Shown piece by piece: positions 15,492-24,017 of a stretch of 64,000 bases of DNA (its first letter is position 1; every line of letters begins with the position of its first letter). The position numbers and the translations under genes were made by a program. Source of the DNA: Thermogemmatispora sp042408735 (GTDB lineage Bacteria > Chloroflexota > Ktedonobacteria > Ktedonobacterales > Ktedonobacteraceae); contig NZ_JBHOQV010000187.1 in assembly GCF_042408735.1 (NCBI RefSeq), positions 67,188 through 131,187 on the forward strand, in the 5' to 3' direction. The notes beneath the pieces were generated by a model. That model ran no database searches, was not told the origin of the DNA, and saw nothing but the letters and a program-made list of their open reading frames with translations.

Positions 15492-16826
15492 TTAGGGACT
15501 CTCCGTTGCTTGCCCGGCTTCCGGCTCGCCGGTAGTCGTGGCTGCCTGCTGCTCGAGGTCAGGATCGGCATCTGTCTCGCGTAAGGATGGAAGCCGGGGC
15601 AGCAGCCAGCCCATGCTGAGGCCCTGGACAAGCAGCGTGAAGAGGATAACGGCCCCGGTCGAAGCCAGGATCAGCGGGCGCTGCGGCAGGGTCAGCGGCA
15701 GCGCCAGGGCCAGAGCCAGCGAAAGCGCGCCGCGCAGTCCTCCCCAGAAGATAACTAGCTGCCAGGCGAAGGGAAGTCTGCCCTTGCGTCCGGCAATGGT
15801 CAGCCAGGAGCGGGCGGCCAACAACAGCACTAACAACAGGCGGGCCAAGAGCACGACGCCGATGGCCAGGGCCGCGCTGAGCAGACTGGAGGCCGTCCCT
15901 CCTGGCAACGGCGGCAGCGCGAGCGGGTTCAACTGAACGCCGACCAGCAGGAAGAGGAGCGCGTTGGCGATAAAGGCCACAACGCTCCAGAAAGTGTCGA
16001 CCGCGGCTCGCGTGCTCGCCGACATGCTAAAGCGCCGACCGTAATTTCCCAGAAGCAGGCCGGCCACGATCACAGTGATGATGGCCGAGAGATGGAGGCG
16101 ATCCGCCAGCAGATAGAGGCCGTAGGCAGCCAGGATCGTCAGGCTGATTTCGCTCAGGGCGTCATCGATGTGACGCAGAAGCTGGCAGAGCAACCAGCCA
16201 CCAAGAAGGCCCAAGATCAGAGCACCGCCACCCTCTAGCAAGAGAAGCGACAGTCCCATGAGGGGGAGGGGCAGAGCAGCGCTGGAGCCATCCGGCCCCG
16301 GCGAGGAGGCCAGCAAGACGACGGCCAGAAAGACTTGATAGAGGGCGCCCGCCACGCCATCATTGAAGAGACTTTCCCCCTCGATGATCACCGAGAGACG
16401 CTCGTCGAGATGGAGCTGGCGAAAGAGACTCAGAACAGCCACGGGATCGGTGGGCGAGAGAATAGCCGCCAGCAGAAAGGCGATTCCCCAGTCGATACCT
16501 TCCAGCCAGTGGAGCAGGGCGGCGATCAGACAAAGCGAGAGAAGTAGGCCCGGGCCCGCGAGAAAGAAGATACTGCGCCACTCGCTCTTGAGGAGCTGCC
16601 AATTCAGCGACCAGGCCCCTTCGAAGAGCAAGGCCGGCAGGAAGACAAAAAGTACCAGTTCAGGATCCAGATGGAGTGGAGGGAGAAGGTGGAGTGCGCT
16701 TAAGAGCAGTCCGACGATCACCAGGCCCAGCGTATAGGGAACAGCGATCCAGCGTGTCACCAGAATTGTCGCCAGCGCGATGAACAAGAACAGGACAAGG
16801 TAGCTCTCTAGCAACGTAATCGACAT
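15492..16826 (-). CDS. CPA1 family Na+/H+ antiporter (NhaP type)
   Basis: The 444-residue protein is almost entirely made of hydrophobic segments, about 12 transmembrane helices, as expected for CPA1 sodium/proton exchangers. Signature motifs are LFVFLPALLFEGAW, the ion-binding ILSPTDPVAVLSL, and EGESLFNDGVA with the conserved Glu and Asp. The C-terminal cytoplasmic tail is short and acidic. It exports Na+ (or K+) in exchange for protons and supports pH and salt balance. The start ATG 16826 has a purine-rich AAAGGGGG upstream. It is convergent with the lipoprotein gene. A possible small RNA gene lies about 220 bases upstream of it on the same strand. Confidence 0.93.
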   Translation of the reverse strand: MSITLLESYLVLFLFIALATILVTRWIAVPYTLGLVIVGLLLSALHLLPPLHLDPELVLFVFLPALLFEGAWSLNWQLLKSEWRSIFFLAGPGLLLSLCLIAALLHWLEGIDWGIAFLLAAILSPTDPVAVLSLFRQLHLDERLSVIIEGESLFNDGVAGALYQVFLAVVLLASSPGPDGSSAALPLPLMGLSLLLLEGGGALILGLLGGWLLCQLLRHIDDALSEISLTILAAYGLYLLADRLHLSAIITVIVAGLLLGNYGRRFSMSASTRAAVDTFWSVVAFIANALLFLLVGVQLNPLALPPLPGGTASSLLSAALAIGVVLLARLLLVLLLAARSWLTIAGRKGRLPFAWQLVIFWGGLRGALSLALALALPLTLPQRPLILASTGAVILFTLLVQGLSMGWLLPRLPSLRETDADPDLEQQAATTTGEPEAGQATESP

Positions 16827-17044
16827 GCCCGCAGCCCCCTTTCCCCAGGCTAATGATAGAGGTCGCTGCGCCTGCCGGCCTCGGCTCCATGCTGGGCTTC
16901 CGGGCCGTCCCTGCTCTAGCTGGCTGGCCCGAGCCTGAGACCTTTGGCCAGGGTTCTTCCCCGTGAGGATTCCAGGCCAGGGAGGTCGATGCCGGGCCGG
17001 GCATCACGGAGAGGCGGCAGCCAAAGGCGAAGATCTCAGCAAAG

Positions 17045-17138
17045 CAAAGAAAAAAAGAAGAGTGCCGGGGCCGACCAGACTTCCCGGCACTCCTCAGTCT
17101 GCGAGTGAGAACACAACCTGTGCTTCCGACGCTTGTAC
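17045..17138 (-). ncRNA. Candidate small RNA with own promoter and intrinsic terminator
   Basis: On the minus strand, TTGCCA (17173-17168) and TATACT (17149-17144) are separated by 18 bases. About 45 bases into the predicted transcript there is a 10-bp stem, GAGTGCCGGG/CCCGGCACTC (plus-strand 17060-17069 and 17083-17092), followed at once by a run of T residues (plus-strand A-run 17045-17058). That is a textbook intrinsic terminator, and the transcript would be about 90 nt with no open frame. A 9-bp palindrome (AACACCCCT/AGGGGTGTT, 17156-17164 and 17173-17181) overlaps the -35 region and could be an operator. Attenuation of the downstream antiporter gene is another reading. Confidence 0.5.
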
Positions 17139-17155
17139 ATTCCAGTATAGAGGAG

Positions 17156-17181
17156 AACACCCCTGGCTGGCAAGGGGTGTT
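17156..17181. promoter_or_regulatory. 9-bp inverted repeat over the -35 of the small RNA candidate
   Basis: AACACCCCT and AGGGGTGTT are perfect complements separated by 8 bases. The repeat covers the -35/spacer region of the minus-strand promoter described for 17045-17138. It could be a repressor site, or a hairpin terminator for transcription from the left, although no T-run follows. Confidence 0.4.
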
Positions 17182-17310
17182 GCCGATTGAACGAAGCGAC
17201 GTGCTCTCATGTGGAAGCTGGCCGGTTCTCTGGCTGCGGCCGAAACAGCGTCACAGCAGATCAGGCAGGTAGGAGGGGGACAAGAATTTCCAGCGCGCGC
17301 CCCGATCTGC

Positions 17311-17339
17311 TTGTCAGTGACCGTCTCCTCCTCTATAAT
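17311..17339 (+). promoter_or_regulatory. Strong sigma-70 promoter with long leader to the CoxG-like gene
   Basis: TTGTCA at 17311-17316 and TATAAT at 17334-17339 are 17 bases apart, close to consensus. The start codon of the next gene is about 330 bases downstream, so the mRNA has a long leader. The leader includes a small CCTGGCTTCAGCCAGG hairpin, but I do not recognise a riboswitch. Confidence 0.65.
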
Positions 17340-17676
17340 GAGGGCGGCAATTATTGATCTTTCAGGAATTATCCTGTTTGCAGCCCCTGGCTTCAGCCAG
17401 GAACAAGCTTCTTGCGGTCCCAGCGGTCCGGGCGCGCTCAAGGGCTGATTGGCGGCGGCCCGCCGTCCTGGCAGGCTGGAAGGCCAGTCATGAAAAAGAA
17501 CCCCCGCCCTCCTGTGAGGTGAAACAAACTGTGGCTGCAAGGCTATCCCTGCAGTGCTTTTGACCTCATCAAGCAGGATAGGACAAAGGAGAGCAGCGTC
17601 AAACCCATCAGAGCCGAAAGGAGGAAGCCGCCTTCCTCCCCTGGGAGCATCCAGGGGTCTCCAGCGGCAAGTCTCT

Positions 17677-18393
17677 ATGGACGTTGAGGGAGCATATACA
17701 CTCCAGGCAACTCCTGAAGAAATATGGAAGTGTCTGATGGATCAGCAGGTTCTTCGCCAGGCTCTGCCCGGGGTAGAGCATCTGGAAGCTTTGGGCGAGA
17801 ATCGCTATGCCATCAGGCTGGCCGTCAAGCACGCGCCGCTGCGAGGCAGTTACGAGGGAACGGTCACGATCTCTGATCAAGAATACCCGCACTGCTATCG
17901 CATCATTGTCGAAGGTGAAAGCCGCCACGGTCCCGTTCGGGGCGAAGGTTGGGTGCGCTTGCTGCGGCGTGAGCACAATACCGTTGTCTCCTACCAGGGA
18001 GTTTTGAACGTAGGGCGGGCCGGTCTGCTGCCTGTGCCAGTACTGCGCGGCACAACCAAAATGCTCATTCAGCAGTTTTTCCTGAGTCTGGCCGATCAGC
18101 TGCGCGTGATGCGTCCACCTGAGGTCGCCGGCGCCTCCGACTTAGCGGCGTCGTCCGACCAGAGTGAGGCTCAGCGTCAAGCTCAGGTCTGGTCGCCCGA
18201 CTCCCTCGCCTCTGGCGAGCCGGCTCTACTGATCAGGGGCAGGACGCCGCTCCATCGTCTGGTGCAACGCCTCCACCTCGGCGGCGGCGATCCGCGAGCA
18301 GAAGAGCGCTGGGTCCAGACGATCCGTCGCACGGCCATGCTGGCGGCGCTGCTCTTGCTCGTCTGGGTAGGAACCAGGCTGCCCCGAAAATAG
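17677..18393 (+). CDS. CoxG-like SRPBCC-domain protein with C-terminal membrane anchor
   Basis: The 238-residue product begins MDVEGAYTLQATPEEIWKCLMD, the typical N-terminus of the CoxG (carbon monoxide dehydrogenase subunit G) branch of the START/SRPBCC fold. It continues with QALPGVEHLE, the LRGSYEGTVTISD strand and GRGWVRL-like GEGWVRLL. A Ser/Gln-rich linker follows after residue 150, then one C-terminal hydrophobic segment (TAMLAALLLLVWVG) that should anchor it with the domain in the cytoplasm. CoxG proteins help molybdenum hydroxylase maturation or membrane binding, but no cox or xdh genes are seen here, so the partner is unknown. ATG 17677 is chosen for homology; its ribosome site is weak. 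Confidence 0.82.
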   Translation: MDVEGAYTLQATPEEIWKCLMDQQVLRQALPGVEHLEALGENRYAIRLAVKHAPLRGSYEGTVTISDQEYPHCYRIIVEGESRHGPVRGEGWVRLLRREHNTVVSYQGVLNVGRAGLLPVPVLRGTTKMLIQQFFLSLADQLRVMRPPEVAGASDLAASSDQSEAQRQAQVWSPDSLASGEPALLIRGRTPLHRLVQRLHLGGGDPRAEERWVQTIRRTAMLAALLLLVWVGTRLPRK

Positions 18394-18969
18394 CTCTGCT
18401 TGCTCGTCCGTCTGTCTGCCTACCTGATCTCCCCCTCGTGCGAAGGCCGGCAGCAAGATGAGAGCAGGGCTGGAGGGAGCGTCGATCCCTCTGCTCCCCT
18501 TCATATGCTGCAGTGTAGGCACCAGTTCAGGTCAGATCGAGAGCGACGGAAAAGGAGGCCGTTCCTGACTACCCGCCTTCGTCCTCACTGACCTGCCGGT
18601 GCCTCGCTTCTCCTCTCTTTTTGCCCTGTTCACCTCGCCAGGCGGGCGGGAGGCCAGACGAGGCCGCGACCGCATGCTCCAACCCACCAACCCACCAATC
18701 AATCAATCGACCAGAGAGGGAAGGCTGCCCTCTTCGGCTCTCATCCCGTGCAACCGTTCAGGTCGCTGAGGTGTACCCAGGCTTCCCTGTCTGAGGGTCC
18801 GCCGCTCTCTGCGCCCCGCCTCATCATGGGCCTGTTTGCTCGGGGGAGGAGCGCGCGATCGTGTTTATCTCCCTCACGCGCGGCCAGTATTGTCTCTCTC
18901 GCTCTCGCTCGCGGTCAGGCTATCCGTTCTTCCTGAAAGGCCGCCCGAGCCGCCTGGTGGCGACCGACT
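18394..18969 (+). other. Intergenic region, no supported gene
   Basis: These 576 bases contain simple-sequence stretches such as CCAACCCACC and AATCAATCAATC (about 18680-18712) and several CTCTCGCT-like runs near 18895. Nothing looks coding on either strand, and I find no clear hairpin terminator. Confidence 0.4.
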
Positions 18970-19473
18970 CTACTGGCGGCGGCTGAGGTAACTACGCACG
19001 CAGAGCGAGAAGAGTAGGTAGCCCAGGTAAAAGGAGACCAGATATTGCAGGAGGTCGAAGAGGCCCGCTAAGGGGCTATCCCAAACGATGTAGCCGCTCG
19101 CGGTCGCCGCTCTGGCGTAATCGAAGAGCGCCCGTAGCAGCGGCGTGACCACCATAAGCGCGATTGCCACCCAATGCCAGCCGGGGCGTTGCCAGAGGAG
19201 CCAGATCGCCAGGTAACCGATCCCTCCATAGATAAAGATGGCAGGAATATAGAAAGGCAGAGGCAGATGGAGAACCAGGCCGGGCAGGGTATAATGCCAC
19301 AAGTGCAGATAGTAGGCCAGCAGATCGGCCAGCAGATTGAGAACGGCCATCAAGAGGCCGCCGAGCAACGCCGCCAGGGTCGGCACGCGCCCCGGGCGGA
19401 CAAAGAAAAGCACGGCGAGATAGACCAGCAGAATAAAGGGCACATCCAGCACAAGATAGGCGACCAGATCCAT
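18970..19473 (-). CDS. Integral membrane protein of unknown function
   Basis: The 167-residue product has about five hydrophobic segments: LVLDVPFILLVYLAVLFFV, LAALLGGLLMAVLNLLADLLAYY, FYIPAIFIYGGIGYLAIWLLW, WVAIALMVVTPLLRALF and LLQYLVSFYLGYLLFSL. A His/Trp-containing loop (YLHLWHYTLPG) sits after helix 2. This topology and the LHLWHY loop recall small membrane proteins near lipid or carotenoid enzymes, but I cannot name a family. Start choice: a GGGAGG lies 14 bases before ATG 19473 and 11 before an in-frame TTG at 19476; a longer TTG start at 19494 is less likely. It is divergent from nadE. Confidence 0.7.
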   Translation of the reverse strand: MDLVAYLVLDVPFILLVYLAVLFFVRPGRVPTLAALLGGLLMAVLNLLADLLAYYLHLWHYTLPGLVLHLPLPFYIPAIFIYGGIGYLAIWLLWQRPGWHWVAIALMVVTPLLRALFDYARAATASGYIVWDSPLAGLFDLLQYLVSFYLGYLLFSLCVRSYLSRRQ

Positions 19474-19607
19474 CAACGAGAAAGAACCTCCCAACGCTGA
19501 GTCAGTTGTAATATTATGGTAAAAATTTTGCCACTCTGCCAGCCGGCGCCGCTTGCGAGCGCAGGTGCTGCCGCGGGCCTGGCGCTGGCAGGGAAGGGAG
19601 CCTACCT

Positions 19608-21380
19608 ATGCCTATCCTACCCCTACGTATTGCCCTGGCACAGATCAACGTCACAGTCGGCGACCTCGACGGCAACGCCGAGAAAATCTGGATGGCCATG
19701 CGTGAGGCGCATCAGGCTGGAGCGCACATCGTCTGCACGCCGGAGCTGGCGCTCACCGGCTATCCTCCCGAGGATCTGCTTCTCAAACCCGGCTTCGTCT
19801 CGGCCAACCTGCGCCGCCTGCAGTGGCTGATCGAGCGCAGCAAAGAGCTGCCCGGTTTGACGGCAGTCATCGGCTGCGTCGATCGCGACGAAGACATCTA
19901 CAATGCGGCTGCCGTCTTAGGCGATGGGCGCCTCTACGGCACCTACCATAAACACTATCTGCCAAACTATGGCGTCTTTGACGAGTATCGCTACTTCCAG
20001 GCCGGGCGAACAGCCCCACTCTTCCTCATCAACGGTGTCCATGTAGGCATTACGATCTGTGAGGACATCTGGTATCCGACTGGGCCTTTGACGCTGCAAG
20101 CCCATGCCGGGGCCGAAGTGATTCTCAACATCAACGGCTCGCCCTATCATGCTGGCAAGCGTCATTTCCGCGAGCAGATGCTGGCAACGCGTGCCGCCGA
20201 TAACGGCCTCATTGTGGCCTACCTGAACCTCGTCGGCGGGCAGGACGAGCTGGTCTTCGACGGTGGCAGCATGGTTTTCAACGAGCAGGGGCGACTGATC
20301 GCCCGTGCCAGGCAATTTGAAGAAGATCTCCTCGTAGTTGACCTTGACGTCGCCTCCGTCTTTCGCTCGCGATTGCACGATCCCCGTCGGCGTCAGGAGC
20401 GGCTAGAGCTGCGCCCGGAGGAGGTGCCCTTGATCGTTGTCTCGTCCGAGAGCCTGCCGCCGCCGACGCTGGACGGACGTCCCCTGCTTGGCGCCAGCCA
20501 GCGTGTCGAGCCGCCTTTAGACAGCCTGGCCGAGATCTATGCCGCCCTCGTTCTGGGAACACGCGACTACGTGCGCAAAACCGGCTTCAGCAAGGCCGTC
20601 GTTGGACTGTCGGGAGGCATCGACTCCTCTCTGACTGCCGTCATCGCCGCCGATGCCCTGGGACCCGAAAACGTCCTTGGCGTCTCCATGCCTTCGGCCT
20701 ACTCCTCCGAAGGAAGCAAGACCGATGCCCAGCAACTGGCCGAGAATCTGGGCATCCAGCTAATCACCGTACCCATTGAAGAGATCTTCCGCACCTCGCT
20801 GCGCGTCATGGCGCCCGCTCTCGGTGAAGGAGACCACGGCCTGGCTGCAGAAAATCTGCAGGCGCGCATTCGCGGCAACATCCTGATGACCATTTCCAAC
20901 AAGCTCGGGCCAATCGTCCTGACCACCGGCAACAAATCGGAAATGGCGACCGGCTACAGTACCCTCTACGGCGACATGGCCGGCGGCTTTGCTGTCCTCA
21001 AGGACGTGCCCAAAACCCTGGTCTACGAACTGAGCCGCTACCGTAACTCGCTTGGCGAGCGTCCGGTTATTCCGCAGAGTGTCCTGGAGAAAGCGCCCTC
21101 TGCCGAGCTGCGTCCAGGCCAGAAAGATACCGATAGCCTGCCGCCCTACGAGCTGCTTGATCCGGTTCTCCAGGCCTATGCGGAGGAAGACCGCGGCTTT
21201 GAAGAGATAGTAGCGATGGGATTTGATCCGGAGCTTGTCGAGCGTGTCATGCAGCTTGTTGATCGGAGCGAATACAAGCGCCGTCAGGCCCCGCCAGGAG
21301 TGAAGATCACCCCACGAGCCTTTGGGCGTGATCGTCGCCTGCCCATTACCAACCGCTACCGCGAGCGGCCCGAAAGATAG
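19608..21380 (+). CDS. nadE: Glutamine-dependent NAD+ synthetase
   Basis: The 590-residue enzyme amidates nicotinate adenine dinucleotide to NAD+ in the last step of NAD synthesis. The N-terminal carbon-nitrogen hydrolase domain (about 1-270) releases ammonia from glutamine; its triad is Glu46 (CTPELALTG), Lys115 (YHKHYLPNY) and Cys151 (TICEDIWYP). The C-terminal synthetase domain has the ATP PP-loop SGGIDSSLT and the GNKSEMATGYSTLYGD segment. The length is that of the shorter bacterial two-domain NadE. AAGGGAG is 8 bases before the ATG. It stands alone, followed by the glmS leader. Confidence 0.96.
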   Translation: MPILPLRIALAQINVTVGDLDGNAEKIWMAMREAHQAGAHIVCTPELALTGYPPEDLLLKPGFVSANLRRLQWLIERSKELPGLTAVIGCVDRDEDIYNAAAVLGDGRLYGTYHKHYLPNYGVFDEYRYFQAGRTAPLFLINGVHVGITICEDIWYPTGPLTLQAHAGAEVILNINGSPYHAGKRHFREQMLATRAADNGLIVAYLNLVGGQDELVFDGGSMVFNEQGRLIARARQFEEDLLVVDLDVASVFRSRLHDPRRRQERLELRPEEVPLIVVSSESLPPPTLDGRPLLGASQRVEPPLDSLAEIYAALVLGTRDYVRKTGFSKAVVGLSGGIDSSLTAVIAADALGPENVLGVSMPSAYSSEGSKTDAQQLAENLGIQLITVPIEEIFRTSLRVMAPALGEGDHGLAAENLQARIRGNILMTISNKLGPIVLTTGNKSEMATGYSTLYGDMAGGFAVLKDVPKTLVYELSRYRNSLGERPVIPQSVLEKAPSAELRPGQKDTDSLPPYELLDPVLQAYAEEDRGFEEIVAMGFDPELVERVMQLVDRSEYKRRQAPPGVKITPRAFGRDRRLPITNRYRERPER

Positions 21381-21568
21381 AGGGAGGTGCCGCCGCTTCC
21401 TGCACCGGGCGAGCGGCATTCTCCACTGCGGACCCCTGGCCTGGCCTCTGGTCGCGGGCGGTGGTGAGCGGTTAAAAAAGCTGTCGGCTGCGTTCCTCCT
21501 ATAATAGAGGTTAGCTGATCTGGTATACTTAGAACTACCAACCGGTGCATTGATCGTCCCTGTGAGTA
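21381..21568 (+). promoter_or_regulatory. Leader and candidate promoters of glmS
   Basis: TATAAT occurs at 21500-21505 and an extended -10, TGGTATACT (hexamer 21524-21529), lies next to it. Neither has a strong -35 box at 17 bases. Either start would place the whole ribozyme in the glmS leader. No gene is seen in this stretch. Confidence 0.5.
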
Positions 21569-21705
21569 GCGCAAGGGCCGGGCTAGAGGAGGGGCCACGG
21601 CTGACGAGGTGGGGGCTGTTCGGAGCAATCAGCGGGGAGCCCCCAGGGGAGATCACTTCCCTGTGAAGAGGGCGCACAAAACTGGCTGGTAACGGCCAGG
21701 ACAAA
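21569..21705 (+). ncRNA. glmS ribozyme: glmS ribozyme (GlcN6P-responsive self-cleaving riboswitch)
   Basis: The element lies directly before glmS. It begins with A|GCGC, where cleavage is expected between A21568 and G21569. A P1-like stem (GCCGGG with CC-A-CGGC) is followed by the invariant core GACGAGG at 21603-21609. A perfect 6-bp stem GGGGGC/GCCCCC (21611-21616 and 21639-21644) encloses AGCGG, whose GCG can pair with the CGC after the cleavage site to make the active-site pseudoknot. A 3' hairpin CTGGC/GCCAG (about 21682-21699) matches P4. One pseudoknot pair normally C-G is A/A here. GlcN6P acts as cofactor, cleaving the mRNA and lowering GlmS. The 3' limit is approximate. Confidence 0.82.
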
Positions 21706-21849
21706 ACGCTCTCAGTGATATAGCTGGAGCAGGGCTATTCCGGGCGGAAGCGCGCCCCGTCCAGGCACCGGGGGCGGGCCAGTTTTGTCAGCCTGGAGCA
21801 AACCTGTTCTCTCTATACCACACCACAGACGGAAAGGATACCCTGCCTC

Positions 21850-23721
21850 ATGTGCGGGATTATTGGCTACGTCGGTGCTGCGGGCACCGATGTTACTTCC
21901 ATTTTGCTCGATGGGCTGCGCCGACTCGAATATCGAGGGTATGACTCCACCGGCATCGCTGTCCTCACTGCCAGCGGCGAGCTGCAGGTCTGTCGTCGCG
22001 CGGGCAAGCTGGCCAACCTGGCGGCGGCGGTCGAAAACGGGGCCCGACCGGCCCCTGGCTCCCTGGGGATCGGTCATACCCGCTGGGCTACCCACGGGCG
22101 CCCCAGCGATACCAACGCCCACCCTCATGCCGACTGCAGCGGGCTAATCACCGTGGTGCATAACGGCATCATCGAGAACTACGCTGAGCTGCGCCAGCGT
22201 CTGGAGCAGGAAGGGCACTGCTTCCATTCCGAGACAGACACCGAGGTGTTGGCCCACCTCGTCGAGCGAGCCTATCGAGGCGAAGCCCAGGGTAACCTGC
22301 TGGAAGCCGTGCGCCTGGCCCTGCAGCCCGTGCGCGGCTCCTATGCCATTGCCGTCCTCTGTCGTGAGCAGCCCCAACTCCTGGTTGGCGCACGCTATAA
22401 CGGTCCTTTCCTGGTCGTGGGCCTGGGCGAGCGCGAGCACTTTCTGGCCTCCGACATTGCCGCCTTCCTCAAATATACGCGGCGAGTTGTGATTATCGAT
22501 GAAGGGGAACTGGTGGCCCTGCGGCCCGAGGGCATCACTATCCAGCGTCTGGATGGCACCTTTGTCGAGCGGGTTCCCACGACCGTCGAGTGGGATGCCG
22601 AGGCTGCCGAGAAAGGTGGCTATCCTCACTTCATGCTCAAAGAAATCTACGAGCAGCCAGAAGCCTTCAAACGTTCGCTGCTGGGGCGGGTGCGCGCTGG
22701 TCAGCTCGCCCTGCCGGAGTTGGAAGCCCTCCAGAGAGCGGGAGCCTTGGAACAGGTCAGGCGCATAGTCATTGTGGCCTGTGGCACCTCCTACCATGCG
22801 GGTCTGGTAGCCAAGTATGTGATTGAGCGCTGGGCGCGTCTCCCCGTCGAGGTCATCACGGCGGGCGAATTCCGCTACGCCGATCCCCTTGTTGGGCCGG
22901 ATACCCTGTGCATCGCCGTCACTCAGTCGGGAGAGACCGCGGACGTGCTCGTCAGCGCGCGCCAGGCACGTGAGCAGGGAGCCCCGGTCGTGGCCATTAC
23001 CAACGTTGTCGCCAGCGCTGTAACGCGGCTGGCCGACGCCGTGCTCTACATCCAGGCTGGGCCGGAGATCTGTGTTGTAGCCACCAAGACCTTTATCGCC
23101 ACCCTGGCTCAGCTCTACCTGCTCGGCCTCTTCCTCGGCCTCCAGCGCGGCCACCTGCGGCCCGAGCAGGTAGCCGAGGTTCTGGAGGCCCTGGAGCGGC
23201 TTCCTGGACAGATCGAGCGGATTCTCGAGCGCGCGGCGGCAGCCGATGATCCCATCGCGCCGCTGGCGCGCGAGCTGGCCCCGCTGCACAGCGTCATGTT
23301 CATCGGGCGCGGCGTTGGTTATCCTACGGCTCTGGAGGGAGCGCTCAAGCTCAAGGAGGTCTCCTACATTCACGCCGAGGGCTTCCCGGCTGGTGAGCTT
23401 AAGCATGGCTCCATCGCTCTGCTCGATCCGCAAACCCCGCTGGTAGCAGTGGCCACGGCCTCCCGCGTCTACGAAAAGGTGGTCAGCAACATGCAGCAAG
23501 TGCGAGCACGCGACGCGCGGGTGATTGCCGTAGCGACCGAGGGAGACGAGGCTATCCGCGCGCATGCCGACGTCGTGCTCTATGTGCCACCAACGCTGGA
23601 AGAGCTTAGCCCGGTGCTGGCCGCCATTCCGCTTCAGCTCCTGGCTTATCACGCGGCGGTCACCCGCGGCTGCAACGTTGACCAGCCGCGCAACCTGGCT
23701 AAGTCGGTCACGGTCGAGTAG
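21850..23721 (+). CDS. glmS: Glucosamine-6-phosphate synthase (isomerizing)
   Basis: This 623-residue enzyme converts fructose-6-phosphate and glutamine to GlcN6P, the first step to UDP-GlcNAc and peptidoglycan. It begins MCGIIGYVG, so Cys2 becomes the N-terminal nucleophile of the class II glutaminase domain, followed by RRLEYRGYDS, THGRPSD-type ATHGRPSD and HNGIIENY. The C-terminal half has two SIS domains (IVACGTSYHAG, TQSGETADV, then FIGRGVGYPTALEGALKLKE) and ends PRNLAKSVTVE, the conserved glmS C-terminus. AAAGGAT lies upstream of the ATG. Expression is expected to be controlled by the ribozyme in the leader. Confidence 0.97.
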   Translation: MCGIIGYVGAAGTDVTSILLDGLRRLEYRGYDSTGIAVLTASGELQVCRRAGKLANLAAAVENGARPAPGSLGIGHTRWATHGRPSDTNAHPHADCSGLITVVHNGIIENYAELRQRLEQEGHCFHSETDTEVLAHLVERAYRGEAQGNLLEAVRLALQPVRGSYAIAVLCREQPQLLVGARYNGPFLVVGLGEREHFLASDIAAFLKYTRRVVIIDEGELVALRPEGITIQRLDGTFVERVPTTVEWDAEAAEKGGYPHFMLKEIYEQPEAFKRSLLGRVRAGQLALPELEALQRAGALEQVRRIVIVACGTSYHAGLVAKYVIERWARLPVEVITAGEFRYADPLVGPDTLCIAVTQSGETADVLVSARQAREQGAPVVAITNVVASAVTRLADAVLYIQAGPEICVVATKTFIATLAQLYLLGLFLGLQRGHLRPEQVAEVLEALERLPGQIERILERAAAADDPIAPLARELAPLHSVMFIGRGVGYPTALEGALKLKEVSYIHAEGFPAGELKHGSIALLDPQTPLVAVATASRVYEKVVSNMQQVRARDARVIAVATEGDEAIRAHADVVLYVPPTLEELSPVLAAIPLQLLAYHAAVTRGCNVDQPRNLAKSVTVE

Positions 23722-23842
23722 GAGAGCGGCAGACAGGGAGGGCGTGACCGGCCTATCTGCCCCGTCCGCGACCAGCGGCGCGAACCCTCGGACGGGCACG
23801 GCAAGGGAAAGATCGTCAGTCAGCTCCCTGTCAGAAGAAGCA

Positions 23843-23882
23843 AGGGAGCGCTTCCCTACCCAGGGAAGCGCTCCCTCTTCGT
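23843..23882 (+). terminator. Intrinsic terminator after glmS
   Basis: AGGGAGCGCTTCCCT (23843-23857) and AGGGAAGCGCTCCCT (23862-23876) form a perfect 15-bp stem with a 4-base loop, followed by the T-rich TCTTCGTTG. It ends the glmS transcript about 120 bases after the stop codon. Confidence 0.85.
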
Positions 23883-24017
23883 TGCGAGGTGGTTGCAGTC
23901 GGAGGACTGTGAAGGAAGAAGTGTTGCAGGATTGGGCAAATGGTCTTTGAGTCTGCAGCGACGGACACGGGCAGGGCGGCGTCCCGAGAGCGGTGCAGAG
24001 TCTGTGGCTGTCCCGCT

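Noticed and set aside
17094..17540. 148-codon minus-strand open frame near the small RNA
   Set aside because: Its product has no domain and odd composition, and the frame has no ribosome binding site. The promoter and terminator elements explain the region better.
22144..23799. 551-codon open frame on the minus strand over glmS
   Set aside because: It is antisense to a certain glmS gene, lacks motifs and has biased His/Arg/Gln composition.
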